A DNA stretch of 64,000 nt from Sipunculus nudus (Eukaryota > Annelida > Sipuncula > Golfingiida > Sipunculidae). A model generated the notes under the pieces. It searched no databases. It was not told the DNA's origin and saw only the letters and a list, made by a program, of their open reading frames with translations. Position 1 is the first letter of the stretch. Every line of letters starts with the position of its first letter. Positions 27,801 to 41,718 of the stretch are shown here, in pieces. Made by a program: the position numbers and the translations under genes. Location: NCBI GenBank assembly GCA_026874595.1, contig CM049321.1, forward strand, positions 12,881,479 through 12,945,478, in the 5' to 3' direction.

Positions 27801-30800
27801 GAGTTCAAGTGCTTTCGTTTTTGACAGGAAGTAACTAGACTTGAGCAGTTGTCGCCCAGCAACCAAATCGTAACACTTGATACCCATCCAGAAATATGGG
27901 ACCTGCCACCACCTATAAATACAACAAAAGTCATCATCAAATGAATGTACAGTATCTTCTTATTTTTCAAATTACACATTACAAACCATATAGATGGTAT
28001 AAATCTGTTATTGTTATGTCAATGAGCTACTGCAGTTGTTTATTATATAATAAATTGATTCATTATACATTTACATAGGTATTTTAAATCAGCCATAAAA
28101 GTAGGACAGATCAAGAAATTTTTCCCTTCAACACACTAACGTAAATTATCCATTATAATCCGCATGTCCATTAAAAGCCAGTAAATTTATATCATCACTT
28201 TCTGTTTATACAACTTACCATATCCTCAGTAATATTTGAGATATGGAGGCAAAATCAATGCCACACAGAAGCTTTCCTTTCCCTTGTTTGTTTGGGTTAC
28301 AAATGCTGCAGACCTTCTATAATGTTAACTATTCTGGGGGACACTTGGATATTTTTTTATTATATTGAAGTAATCATTAGTTTAACACAAAAAATATGAA
28401 ATACCTGGTTTTGAATCCAGGAGAAAGATTGCAAGGACAAAAGGAAAATCCATCCTTACTTATAGACTGGCAGCATTATAGGCAGTGGGTGGGCTAGGTG
28501 TGGCGCTATGTCCAGGAGGTTAGCTCTCTCTGTCAAGGCCTCCTTCACCATCCTGTACTGTCAAACAAAATACAAAGAACAAGTCTAAATGATGAAAGCA
28601 GTGGATGGGCTGGTGTTCATTTTAAGTTAAGTCCATCTTGTTCCAGCCATGGAATAATACAATTAACTGACGGATATCCCACATTAGGACTTTATATCAG
28701 GAGAAAACTACAAAAGGGCAAGTTAATCCATGTTTATTTTGTAATATTATTTATTTTTGGTCAGAGAGATATTTGAAGTACAGTTCCATGGGTTATACCT
28801 GACATGTGGGTCTGAGGTGTGAATATTTTAAAGTCCAAACAAACGTATATCCTTTCCAAGCAAAATATTTTCCCATGTCATGGTAGGTTAGTTTACTGTT
28901 TGGACAGCAGGGGGCACCATACTAATCACATTTTTGTGTTACCACATAACCATTTGTAAAACATGGTGTGTTAGGTTTTATACAATAAGGATGTCTCCTG
29001 ATAAATGTTTCTTATCTCCCTGGGAGCTAGGTCTCAAACTTGGTTGAGTTCAGACCTTGCCTCAAGTTGCTTGCTCCTGGCCTGCATGCTATATAATGAA
29101 TTTTGAACAGGCCGTGCATGTGATGGGACTGAAATCACTACAGCCAATCAAATCCCTCGTAACAATAGTAAACAGTACATAGAAATAAGAAATGTTAACA
29201 CATCTTAAGACTTATTTATTTGTACAGTGAACAGAGCAGGCCTTCAACAAAAAGATGGTGAAGTGGTGTCATTTTACCCTGAAACCCTGAGTTTGTTGAG
29301 ACCCTATGCATGAAAATCGCTCCTGTGGCATTTTCACACACATATGCATATATGCTGAAGTACACATGGAAATACCCCAGTTACAAAACAATATGAGTGA
29401 ATTTTCACGCATGTAAGCACGCATGGAAACATCCCTTTATCAACAAGAATAAATGCACTGGAACCTCAGTTATACAAGCCTTTATATAACTGATCAGATA
29501 CTCCAACTGTAAGTGTTACCCACTTGATTTAAAAATAGTTTTCTTTGCTGGATATCAGGGCTGTAAATAAGCCACCTGATTGATTCATTTGTCTTGTCAA
29601 TAAATCATGAAACAGCATGCCCTGGGGCTAGCTGAACCAAGGTTTCAGCTAAACAAAGTTTGAAACCTTGCTCAAAGGAAGATGAGGTTTCTCTGCAAAA
29701 CTATGTGGTTCAATTTATACATAACAGGCAGAGGTAAATTACTGTGTATATAATGCAAGGCTATGACACAACAACAGGCAGGCTCTGTTTAAAGGAAATT
29801 TATATTTAATGAACTAAGGAATTTGAGTTACCTGTTCTATATCTACATTGAAGATGGCTTTCTGCAGGTAACGTACACCGCCGTGGATCAACTTTGTGCT
29901 GCGACTGCTGGTTCCAGCGGAAAAATCAAACTTTTCTAAAAGAGCTGTCTTGAGACCTGAAACAAAAAAAAAGGCAACAATCAAGATAACATGAGTAACG
30001 ATAGAACCAGCAAAAAAATACAAATACGGATGGAATCTGATCTAGATCTGCATGTTAATTTTATCAATCCATCCAAAATTGTAGTTTTTCTTTTTATTAT
30101 CTTCCACAACATTTCATTAATATCCACCCAGAACTTTCCAACATATGGCTTGGACACACATACACAAACCAGACTGATCATATAACTCCCAGCCACCGTT
30201 GTTGGCAGATGTAAAATGGTCACAAGGCCGACCAACTTAAAATTTGCATTTTTTGTCTCTTAAATGGTAGAGTTTGAAAAAGAAATGAAAAAGCTGTAAC
30301 AAGGACTGCATCAATAACCTGGATTAGAAACAAGTGATTTCCTGGGGGGTTTCTTTCAAATATATCACTGTTGAGTATTTAACAGTATAAATTTTTCTTA
30401 ATTTTTTTTGTTAGAGGTAACCACCTTCATTTTTTTTAAATGCTAGCTTAACTAAGTACATGTACATCTGCAGAATTCCATTCCAGTTTTGGACTACTTG
30501 ACAAGGCAGTACAGTATAATTTTTTCTTAATATTTTTTTTGTTAGAGGTAACTGCCTTCATTTTTAATGCTAGCTTAACTAGGTACATGTACATCTGCAG
30601 AATTCCATTCCAGTTTTGGACTACTTGACAGGACAGTAACACACACTTCCTCTCATTTTATATCCTGGTGTTAACCAGGCCCAGTAACTACTGCAACTGC
30701 AAGCCCCCAGTGTGTAATCATCCCCATTGCTGTATCATACCACCGAGGATCCCCCAAAAGGCGCACTTGTTTGTGAGTGAAACACGGCCCTTGGGCATGG

Positions 30801-33800
30801 CCTTCCCATAAAGCCTGCAGAGTGCTTGCCCAGGGCAGGGGCTGCCTCGGCTGAGATTTGAGCTCACAATTTCCCGGCTTCGAGTCCTGAGCTCTACCCC
30901 TGAGGAACAGACGCCAATACTCACAAGTATCATGTTACTAAGATGTCCAGGTCCAGCCATTCCATATATATTTCTTAGTTTCAAAGGACAATGATAGCTT
31001 CACAATGTGTGCAAAAGAGGGCCTTACATGGTCAGTTTATAAAAAGGGATATGACACAGTCTTAATGTTTAAGAGTACATTATGATCTGGATTTGTACTT
31101 AAACAATGCTGGTAAGCTAACACACTTGACAAATAATTCACTTTTCAAATAGAGATACTGCATGACCCATCTATTTATACTTTGCAGACGGTCATGATGC
31201 CATGGTTAGTTACGGAACTGACCACCAGACGGCAGTGATGTACTGTCTGAAAAGAAGGGTAAGTCAGTACAGCCAGTGACATGTATCACTTGTTAAATTA
31301 AATGTATTTCAGTACTACTATCACCTGTGTCTAGGTATTCTAGACTTTTAAATTTAAAAGCGACTTAAAATTCCATTTATTTAACAGATTTTGTTTCATT
31401 CATACCAAGGTAGACATGCAAGATGGGAGCAAGATAAGGTTATTCATTATGTAGCACATTTCATGTTCTATTGTATTAGTTTATACATTATGTAGCATAT
31501 ATCATGTTCGATTGTGTCAGTTTATTCAATATATAATCATTGTTTATTCATCTTAATTACATTTATACTGTTGTGGAGACATAGAAATTGCTTAAAAGAT
31601 GGATAAAGCTTGCAGTCGGCAGTTTGATTTTGGACTCATCAACGCCTCAGCTTGGACAGCCAGTTGTACATAGTTGGAGTAACCACAGTCTATGTTGATC
31701 CAGTACCTCAAGTTAATATTTGTTATTTTCTATAGAATCTTCTCCTATAAATCATCTATATATTCAACATCACTGGGATCTCATCTGTTCATTAACAGAC
31801 CAGCATAAACTTAAACATCCTGGTGATAGCACTAGCCCCAAGAGCAATAGGACAATGTTGATAAAGCTGACATTTGCTCATTCTCCCTAAGAAAAATCCA
31901 CAAATGTCTCATGATTTATTTATATGCAAATGCAGAAACTAGTTTTGGGACCAAAGGTCAATAATGATTGGTGATTGGTCAACTGATGCAGATGATCTGA
32001 TGATCAACATGTGTTGCCGCAATTTGAGTTTTTCACACAAAGGGTTAGGCTTCAGAATGATGGAATTAAGGTACACTTTCTTAAGATTAAGCCAACAAAC
32101 TTAACAACAATCTTTGTCTACTAATAGATTCAGACCTATGTTTACAATATATATACATGTAGGCTATAGAGTTATTAGATATATTAGGAATACATGTAGG
32201 CTATATATCAATTGAGAGGAGGTACAGGTTTATTTGATCAGAAATTTCATACTCCTAGAGGTCAACCAATGTTCACTGATGATTGATCATGAAATTCTAC
32301 TGATTCCCAACACTTCTCAAGAGTGACTTATAATTGATCATCAGTTGCTGATATGCTGTCTATGATCGATTATGATCAAGGAAACAACTCCAAACATTAG
32401 CATAAACATCATCCTGACAGGACAACCTCTGCTTCACTTCCCTTTCCGAAACTTATGCAAGGAACACGCCTGGAACACCAATTGGTCTCTGGTGCCTGAA
32501 TAAGATAAAAGTGTGACCTCAGTCCAGCCATTAGTGAAGATATATGGTAACCTGGTGGTATGCTTGCTTCTAATGTTACAAGGTGGTTTTGTGTGTTTCA
32601 CTTGTAACACAGGGTGAGAGAGACACATGATGAGGTTGGTAGACACTTGACTTTATTCCAGCTCAGTTGACCATGTTGTTACAGCAGCAAGGTGGTCTCC
32701 CTCAGTCTCTATGCAGTCTGCGCCTCTCTAAGAGAACCATCCACCATGCAGGATTTTTGATACAGCATTGTCACGTTACAGATGAGACATACTAATCTAT
32801 TGTTCTACATTGCTTAATAAATCATTTCCTTATTGGATGCCCCAAAGTAGGTCACAATAACATCAGATCTGGAAGTGTACTTTCATCGTTTTCTATGGTT
32901 TGATCAGACCTGGAACATCCCACGTCTGATTGCACAAGGAACTTAATATGTGAAGCTAATTTCCTTACCTATGATGTCACTGTAATAATCAATTTTGTCT
33001 GAGCTCTCAATTTAGCTGTTCTGGCAGATCTGGGTAGGCAGTAATTGTTGATCTAAGTAATTATTGTTTTTCTAACTCACAAAGCAATGAACAGTAAGCA
33101 ATCAATTTTCCTGGCTTTATATCCCTAAACCAAGACACAGAAGAGCATTGAGTGAACATTTTCGTCATTTGCTCCTGAAGTCATTTTATAGATTCTAAAT
33201 ATTGAAAAGTTGAAACATTCCTTTCAATAATTCTTAATAAACAAATATGCCATCTCCTACTTCATAACACTCATAAGACAGCACTTAGTTAAGTCATTCT
33301 GACATGGTTAGGAGCTTAATGTTAAGACAAAATTAGTTACTTTAATAAGATGGTAATACAGTGAAACCTCGCCTACTGACCATCTCGGTTTGGCAACCAC
33401 CTCAACAACCAATTTTTCCCCGTCCCAATTTTTGTTTGCTATTTAAGACCTCACTTAGATGCCCACCTTAAAAATTCAGCCACAATATTGATGTCCCGTT
33501 GGTGGTCATAATTTCGAGGTTTCACGGTTTTAGACATTTAAGACCAAGTTGCCTTCAGCAGGACAGCCATGTTGCTGGGACACAGTCATCACTTAGGAAC
33601 ACTGTGTCTAAGACAAGTTAAATGCCTGGGGAGGATCAGTTCTATGGTACATGATAAATACAATACAGATAAGCACACACAGACACTAACACACACTTCA
33701 CTTTACAACAGTGCATACAAGACAAGACCTAAGTTGGAAACTGATACTCATTTTATTATATTGAGAATAAAGAGGATGTCTGCCTGAAACAAATACACAA

Positions 33801-36800
33801 CAAGACATTTCTTGGCATTGCAGATGCCAAATTATCCACAGACAATTAATCTATCCTCCCCTTCAAAAATAGGCCCCCATCTTCAGAAGCATACACTTTA
33901 ACTTGGCAAGCCACCAGGGGTTCCCTCAGGTGTGACCTTCAAAACCAAGGTCAAGGTCACTAGTCTCTTTCAACAACTTATCATCTAACATGTTTAATTT
34001 TGATTTTCAGATAGATACATCTATTAACTTGAGAAACAATAATTTTCACCAAATATTGATATATTCAAGATAAAGGCCACTCATATAGGAAAGTTCATGA
34101 TCCCAAAATACCTCATTCCATAACTGTCATCTGTGTATATGCATAATATGGAAGAAATCTGTTCATTAGTTTGTGACTTGTTATGCTCACAGTACTGTAA
34201 AGTGGCAATGATGGGGGTATTAAAAGGCACGAAAACAAGAAAAAGACAAAAAAGTGGTGCCACCTGTCTTCCTCAGAAGACAAAGCTATCCATGGTCTTT
34301 GGTCAATTTGAGTTTTGGACCAATCCATACAACCCTTATTGAGATATTGAAGATTTTGTGTGATTTTTCACCAAAAATGGATATATTCAAGATAAAGGCC
34401 ACTCTCACAGTAAAGGTCATGACCCAAATTTCAAAATACAACAAGTGAACCCCAATTTTATGCAGAAAATGTGGGTTCAATGCAGAATATACATAACTAG
34501 TGAACCAAACTTTTCATTTTTACGAATTTCCACATTTCTACCCATGCCCACAATTGTTTTGTGCAAAGTGAACCCATTTTTGGTAATTTTGTCAATGACG
34601 TTGCGTAACACATCCAGAAAAATAAGTCAAGAAGTGACGCTTTTCTTCCTGCATATTTCCAACTTATAAACTAGACTACGGGTAGTCAACAAGTGACTAC
34701 GTGTATCCGCTGAAATCAGAGTGGGACAGGTGAAGTGAGGCATGGATTGAGTAACAAGGGGAAATAGAGTGAGGTGTGTTGCATATTAGCATGGATGTCT
34801 GCAGCCGAAATGTGTATGTAGGTTGTGCCACCTACCACAAAATCCAGAAAACTATCAAAGTTGTATACAAATCAAAAAAGTCAAACCACTGCTGAGATAT
34901 GAGTGATTTTATCCCATGGCAGATAAACAGACGGACCCTGAGCAAAAATGGTTGCAGGTTGCGCCACCAGTTTTTGCGTATGATAAAGAGCAACGTGAGA
35001 TCTATACACATGCAAAATTTTGGTCCAATCGACCAAACGGTTCCCGAGATATGAGCTTGGATGTCTGCAGCGTAAATGTGAATGTAGGTGGCGCCACCTG
35101 TCATAAAATCGAGAAAGCTGTGCAGGATGTATAAACCTGCAAAATTTCAGGTGGATAAGTCAAACCACTGCTGAGACATGAGTAATATTATCCCAAGGCA
35201 GATAAACAGATGGACGCTGTGCATAAATGGTTGCAGGTGGCACCACCAGTTTTGCCTATGATGAAGAGCTATGTGAGATCTAGACAAATGCTAAATTTTG
35301 GCCCAATTGGTCAAACGGTTCCCGAGATATGAGCTTGAATGTCTGCATAGTAAATGTGAATGTAGGTAGCGCCACGTATCATAAAATTAAGAAAACTGTC
35401 CAGGATGTATAAACCTGCAAAATTTCAGGTGGATAAGTCAAACCACTGCTGAGATATGAGTGATTTTTACCTAAGGCAGATGAACAGATGGACACTGTGC
35501 ATAAATGGTTGCAGGTGGCACCACCAGTTTTGCCTATGATGAAGAGCTATGTGAGATCTAGACACATGCAAAATTTTGGCCTAATCGGTTAAACGGTTCC
35601 CGAGTAATGAGCTTGAATGTCTGCACAGTAAATGTGAATGTAGGTGGCGACACCTGTCATAAAATCAAGAAACCTGTCCAGGATGTATAAAACTGCAAAC
35701 TTTCAGGTGGATAAGTCAAACAACTGCTAAGATATGAGTGATTTTATCTAAAGGCAGATGAACAGATGGACGCTGTGCATAAGTGGTTGCAGGTGGCACC
35801 ACCAGTTTTGCCTATGATGAAGAGCTATGTGAGATCTTGACAAATGCAAAATTTTGGCCCTATCGGTCAAACGGTTCCCAAGATATGAGCTTGGATGTCT
35901 GCAGAGTAAATGTGAATGTAGGTGGCGCCACCTGTCATAAAATCGAGAAAGCTTTCCAGAATGTATAAACCTGCAAAATTTCAGGTGGATAAGTCAAACC
36001 ACTTCTGAGATACGAGTAATATTATCCCAAGGCAGATGAACAGATGGACGCTGTGCAAAAATGGTTGCAGGTGGCGCCACCATTTTTAGTGTATGTTATA
36101 TAGCTATCAAAGGGCTACATTTGTGCAAAATTTTTAGCCTGATCGGTCAAACGGTTCCCGAGATATGTGGGTTTATGTGTGGAAACAGACGCACAAATGG
36201 ACACTGGGCAGCAAGGAAAGGTCAGATGTCAACCAAAAATGAAGGCGCAGCAGTTCACATGTGACCTGATGATAAACCTGATTTGCTTAAAATGCAACCC
36301 AAGTTTTTTCAAACAGTTGAAAGATATAGTTCCAATAATCTGGGAATTCTGCATCTAAACATTGTATCCAGACGTCTAGACACTGCGTCTAGACATCTAG
36401 ACACATTGTCTAGACACCCCCCCCCCCAGCCAGGTCAGTTGCCATGGTGATGTCTGGACCCCACCTGTTTGTACTGAGTGACCTCTTGACTTGGCTGCAT
36501 GAAGTCAAATCTGTTTTCAAATACAGAAAGCCTTTTTCCATTGGCTACAATGCTTTTTTAAAACTGTATTTACCCAATCTTTTCTTATAAAACTGGCAGA
36601 ACCCTACCATAGAATAATTCTTGTAAAGTTTAAACCAATCAGCTGAACAGTTTCATCATAAATCAGTGTATAAGCTAGAAGAGTATAAAATTACATTTTC
36701 GCTTGTAAAAAACACATCAATGTAGGTGGCACCACCAATACCTCAAAATCAGATATGACATGTGACAAACATTGGTATAAAATTTGGTCATTATAGCTCT

Positions 36801-39800
36801 AGTCGTTTCTGAGATTTTAATTTTAGTGTGCTTTTTTTGACAGATGACTAAGTTCAACCTCCTGTAACTCGGCCAAAAATCTCCGAACTGGAACCATTCA
36901 AACAAACTTGAGAGAGATTGTTCCAGAGATCATTTCTGTGAAATATTGGACAATTTGGCTGGACAGTTTCAGAGGAGAAGATTTTTATTTTAAAGGTTTT
37001 TAAGCTTTTTCTCTATAAAATCTAAATTAATGCAGATACCCAGTAATAAGCTCCAGGCCACCAAGTTTCACATGTGACGAAATCTTACATGTAATTTGGA
37101 GCTGCTAGCTCCGACAGTTTCTGACTTACAGCCATGGACGACGGAAAGCCAGCCCTGGACGGCGGATGGCGGACGGACGACGCTGCGCCATCGCATAAGC
37201 TCACAGGTTTGCTAAAAATATTAATGTTAGTATGATCTTGATTGTAAATATGGTTTATCGGTCATATTTAGTTCAAACACCAGTAGCTGCTAAGGCAACT
37301 ATCCGTTAATATATACATTTAATACTTTCCCAAAAACTCAATCACAAACTCAACAATAGTAAACAAGAAAAATATTTCCACATTTTTTCATTTATACACT
37401 TAATATCTTGATTTAATGTTTGCATGTAGCTTTCCCAGTCATGAATTTGAGAAAAGGTATGGTCACGTAACCATTCTACATTTTTTGGGCTACAAGGTGT
37501 AATATATCAAAGTAAATGGTAATGATAGAAAGAACACTTCTTTGGCTTTCTTTTGGTATATAATTAACTATATTTCATTCAACCGTGGTGGGTGTAAGGT
37601 TATTTTTCCTTCCCTACCCTTCATTTTCATGCAAAAAAGAGGGTACTGTTATATGCAAGGTGCAGATGGTTATCAGGCTCTGAAACTCATCTCGCAGGTA
37701 CTCTATGAGGGCACCCCCTCAGAAATAATCCGTTTTGGTGTACTCTACCCATATACAAATTTCGGTGCTTTTATCCAGTCTGTAACGATATGGCCAAAAT
37801 ATGACGCTAAGTTACCTGACTAATGACAGTTTTTGAGGGTCAGAGCATTCACTATTCCTCTTTTTCTGATTTAAAAATTCTCTCCTCTGCATCCCAGCAA
37901 GCCACTGTGCCAATATATCAATCAGTTAATTTATCCAATCCTTTCTCTACATTACCTCAACCATTATCATCAGTGTGTAAACAACTGTCATTAAGTGAAC
38001 TTTTGTCGATACGGTCAATAATAAAAAATTCTGTATGTCATGGGAACAGGCAAACCTAAGCCTTCAGGCTTGTGCTCACTCCCTTTGATACTCTGAATTC
38101 ACTGCATGACCACTGTGTATTTTGTACTATCTTGTATCAATAAAATCTTTCAAACAAATGAGTATTCACTGGGGCCTTTCCCCCCTGCGTACACTGTTTG
38201 ATAACTCATGGCCAATGAGTAGAGAGGACATTAGGCTAAAATATGAACAAGTGACCCATGGGTCATGACGCTAAGCTGCCAAGCATGACCTGTGACATCA
38301 TGGGCTGAGATTCATAACTTCCAGTCAAATTTTGAAGAACCAATTTGCCAATTTGTTGAAATTTTCTATGACAACAGAAATATATATCACCTATGTCTGG
38401 TTAAAACACAGTGAATTGATGGTCTGAGGAAAATGTATGATTGTTAAGGTATCCAGAACTATTCCCATAGCTTACTTGATACCTGTCAGTCTCAAAACGA
38501 ACACCACAAAGGGCAAATATAAGATCAAAATATATAGCAAAAAATCAAGGAAATCCATGCAAGAATTATTGAGAAACAGGTGCTTCTGTATGAATTTTTA
38601 TTCAATACAAGCCAACTGTACTTTCATATATGATGATAATATTTATTAAGAAATATTTGACCCAATCCTGTGCAAGATTACATTAATATACGTCCGACTG
38701 CCTTCACTTTAACAGTTCTTGAGATAATATGATCAAAAGGAATTTAAAGATGGTTGCCTGGTGGCCATTTTGGATTTCTGACAGGTCTGAAATCAGACAA
38801 CAACCATTCTCTAAATCGGACCAAAAATTGAAGATAAATTACTGAAACTGCACTGAAAAAAGGATTTCTAAGGTAGCTAACTGGCAGACATAATGGATTT
38901 CTGACAAGTCTGACATTTGATATCACACATCCTCCAACAAGAGACCAAACTTGGGGCAAATTCTCCAAATGATGTTACAGTAATGAATGTCCAAAACAAT
39001 TCAAAAGGCATGTTCAGGCGCTCATATCAGATTTATAGATATGCAAATGTAAAAGTGTAGGTCCAATATTTTTTATTATCACTTTGCTTTTCAATGGGGT
39101 CAGCAGGGTTGGTAAACTGCAAAACCTGAAAGAATAGAAATGCAGAAAGCATGACTAAGAGTCTTGTAATAAAATAAAGCCATCCTAATTCAAGTACACA
39201 TCCACATATTATGAGAACAAACACTTGCTTTTATATGTGGTGATTTATATAAAAATATTCAGATATCTAGGAAATGAAGTTTATTGCTATGATTCCATAA
39301 AATAAACTGCAAAATGTTCCCCATCATCTTTTAAATCAGTAGCTAAACCTTAATGCTATACTCTCATAGTGTTAATTCCTGGCTGAAGTATTCCAACAAC
39401 AGTGTTTTGTTATGCAGTAACCAGGTACTTATCACTCAGTCTTATCAATTAATAGCCTGATACAAAAGGGAGTCATATGTCACCAGTGTCACTCACAATT
39501 ACAGCCACACGGTGGGATGTACCAGCTGGAGTGCAAGCTTATATATACAAGAAAAATAGAGATGGTCTACAAAATAAGTTGACCTGACCTATGACCTTGG
39601 CCTTTTGCCCACATATCAACTGGATTCTTTCTAAATGATGGGTAACTACTAACCAATTACATCTAGCCGGGTGTAATTACTTGGCAACCAATGAGTGAAT
39701 AACTTAGACCTGCAACCTTTAACCTCCTGACCAGCTGACCTCAAAATCAATTAATTTTTTTCATGCAAAAAGACCCATAAATATGAAGTTTGAATCATAT

Positions 39801-41111
39801 TCAGTGATGCATAGATGAGGCATATGTGAAAGACTGAAGGTTTGGGTTGAACAGTTTCACTTGAAATTTGTTCACAAGCATTTAGAACAATATTGTGACC
39901 TTGACCTTTGACCTTTTGAACTCAACATCCATAGGCTTCTTCCCCTATTGGTAGGTAAGCCATATATGACAGATGGAAAGTATAGATTGAAAAGTTTGCC
40001 TGAAAATGACTCCACGCAAGAAGAGGGTGCTGTGAACTTGAGCTTTGACCTCAAAATCAACAGGTCTTTTCCCCTGTTGGCAGAGAAGCGATATCAGTGC
40101 TGAAAGGTTTGGAATGAAAGGTCTAGCTTGAAATGTGTCCACAACCTTTTCAAAGAAGTGGATCTGTGACCCTGACCTATGACCTTGTGACCTCCTCTAT
40201 AGGATTCTTCTCCCACTTAGTAGGTGAGCTATATGTGAAAGATCAAAGAATTGGGATGAAAGGTTTGGCTTAAAATGCATCCACAGGCTTTTCAAAGAAG
40301 TTGGTACTGTGACCTTGACCTTTGACCTTGTGACCTCAAAATAATTATGGTTCTTCCCATGTTGGTAGGTGAGCTGTATTTGAAAGATGGAAGGTTTGGG
40401 ATGAAAATTTTGGCTAAAAGAATTATTTCTGGGGGTGCAAACACACCCTATAACTTCGAGATTATAGGTCGCAGTGACCTAATTTCAGGTTTGCAAGGAG
40501 ATCTTTTTAGAACCTCTAAGACTGCATAGGGTTCATGGCCCTAGCCCCTATGGTTACGATTTGTGCCCTGCTAACGGACGGCCAGCCGGCTGGACGGCCG
40601 GATGGACGGAAGGACGACGGACAAGGACCCATCGCTATAGCATGACTGAAAGTCAGCTGAGCTAAAAATGTTGATTTCTCAGGCAACACTCACATAAATT
40701 TTGACCTCCCCCCCCCCCCCCCCCCCACCCACCCACATTTTTATGCAGATTTTAAAATTTAAGTAGAAATTTATCAATTCTGAGCTCAAGATGCTCTGAC
40801 ACTTCTTCATAGAAAAATATATGATAAAATTTTGAAATAATTTTGTTGTTTTTTTACCTGTTCAGCAAAACAGTTCTGTTATTACATTAATCTGGGTTAA
40901 TTTTCATTCTCTGATGGAGCCCAAGTATTTTTATATAATTTAGTGAAGGTGCTACTGAAGCGCAAGTTATGAGAAAATACACTTGTGTATCTAGAGGGTG
41001 AACTTGAAGTGCTATCAACAATAATTGGAATGAAATTAAACTAGTCTTCCAGTGCAATATACATATATTTATATAAAATATATATATATATATCTATATA
41101 TATATATAAAC

Positions 41112-41164
<53 letters not shown>

Positions 41165-41657
41165 ATATATGACATAGCAGGAATACCAGGTTTCCCACAC
41201 TTATAGTGATTGGCTGATGATTGATTGTAATTGATGATCAGACGGTTGATACAAACTGAACTGATTATCCGTCTTGCAATTAATTGTTTGTGCAGTTCTG
41301 GTAGTATTGAATTTCTTACCATATACAGACCTACACATCATCTCAAGCAATAAACAGGAATTCATAGTCCCTCATATATTGATGAAACTATATCCTATAT
41401 ATATAGATGTTTGTGTGTGTTTTAAGGTTCCTTATTAATGAAATTATTAGTAAACACAGATTTTTCTAGAGACTTTTATGAGAGCATGCATTTCCTCATC
41501 ACAAATAAAGTTATTGGTAAAATTTTGTAATCGATTATTGGACTGCAAGATGGATAATCAATTCAGTTTGTATCAACCGTCTGATCATCTATTATTATTA
41601 ATCATCAGCCAATCACTATGAGTGTGGGAAACCTGGTTTTCCTGCTATGTCATATAT

Positions 41658-41718
<61 letters not shown>

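Larger units (their letters stand above)
38245..40671 (+). repeat. Family C-like element of about 2.4 kb with internal tandem repeat (intron 2)
   Basis: The left end AACAAGTGACCCATGGGTCA with CGCTAAGCTG resembles the left ends at 58.3 and 62.8 kb. The right end has GGACGGACGACGGACAAGG then GTCAGCTGAGCTAAAAAT. It contains the 137-base array. That it is one unit is inferred from the two ends. Confidence 0.5.

Noticed and set aside
34955-36080. Regularly spaced palindromic repeats resembling a CRISPR array
   Set aside because: The 277-base period, the similarity of the whole unit rather than only the short repeat, and the eukaryotic context rule it out.
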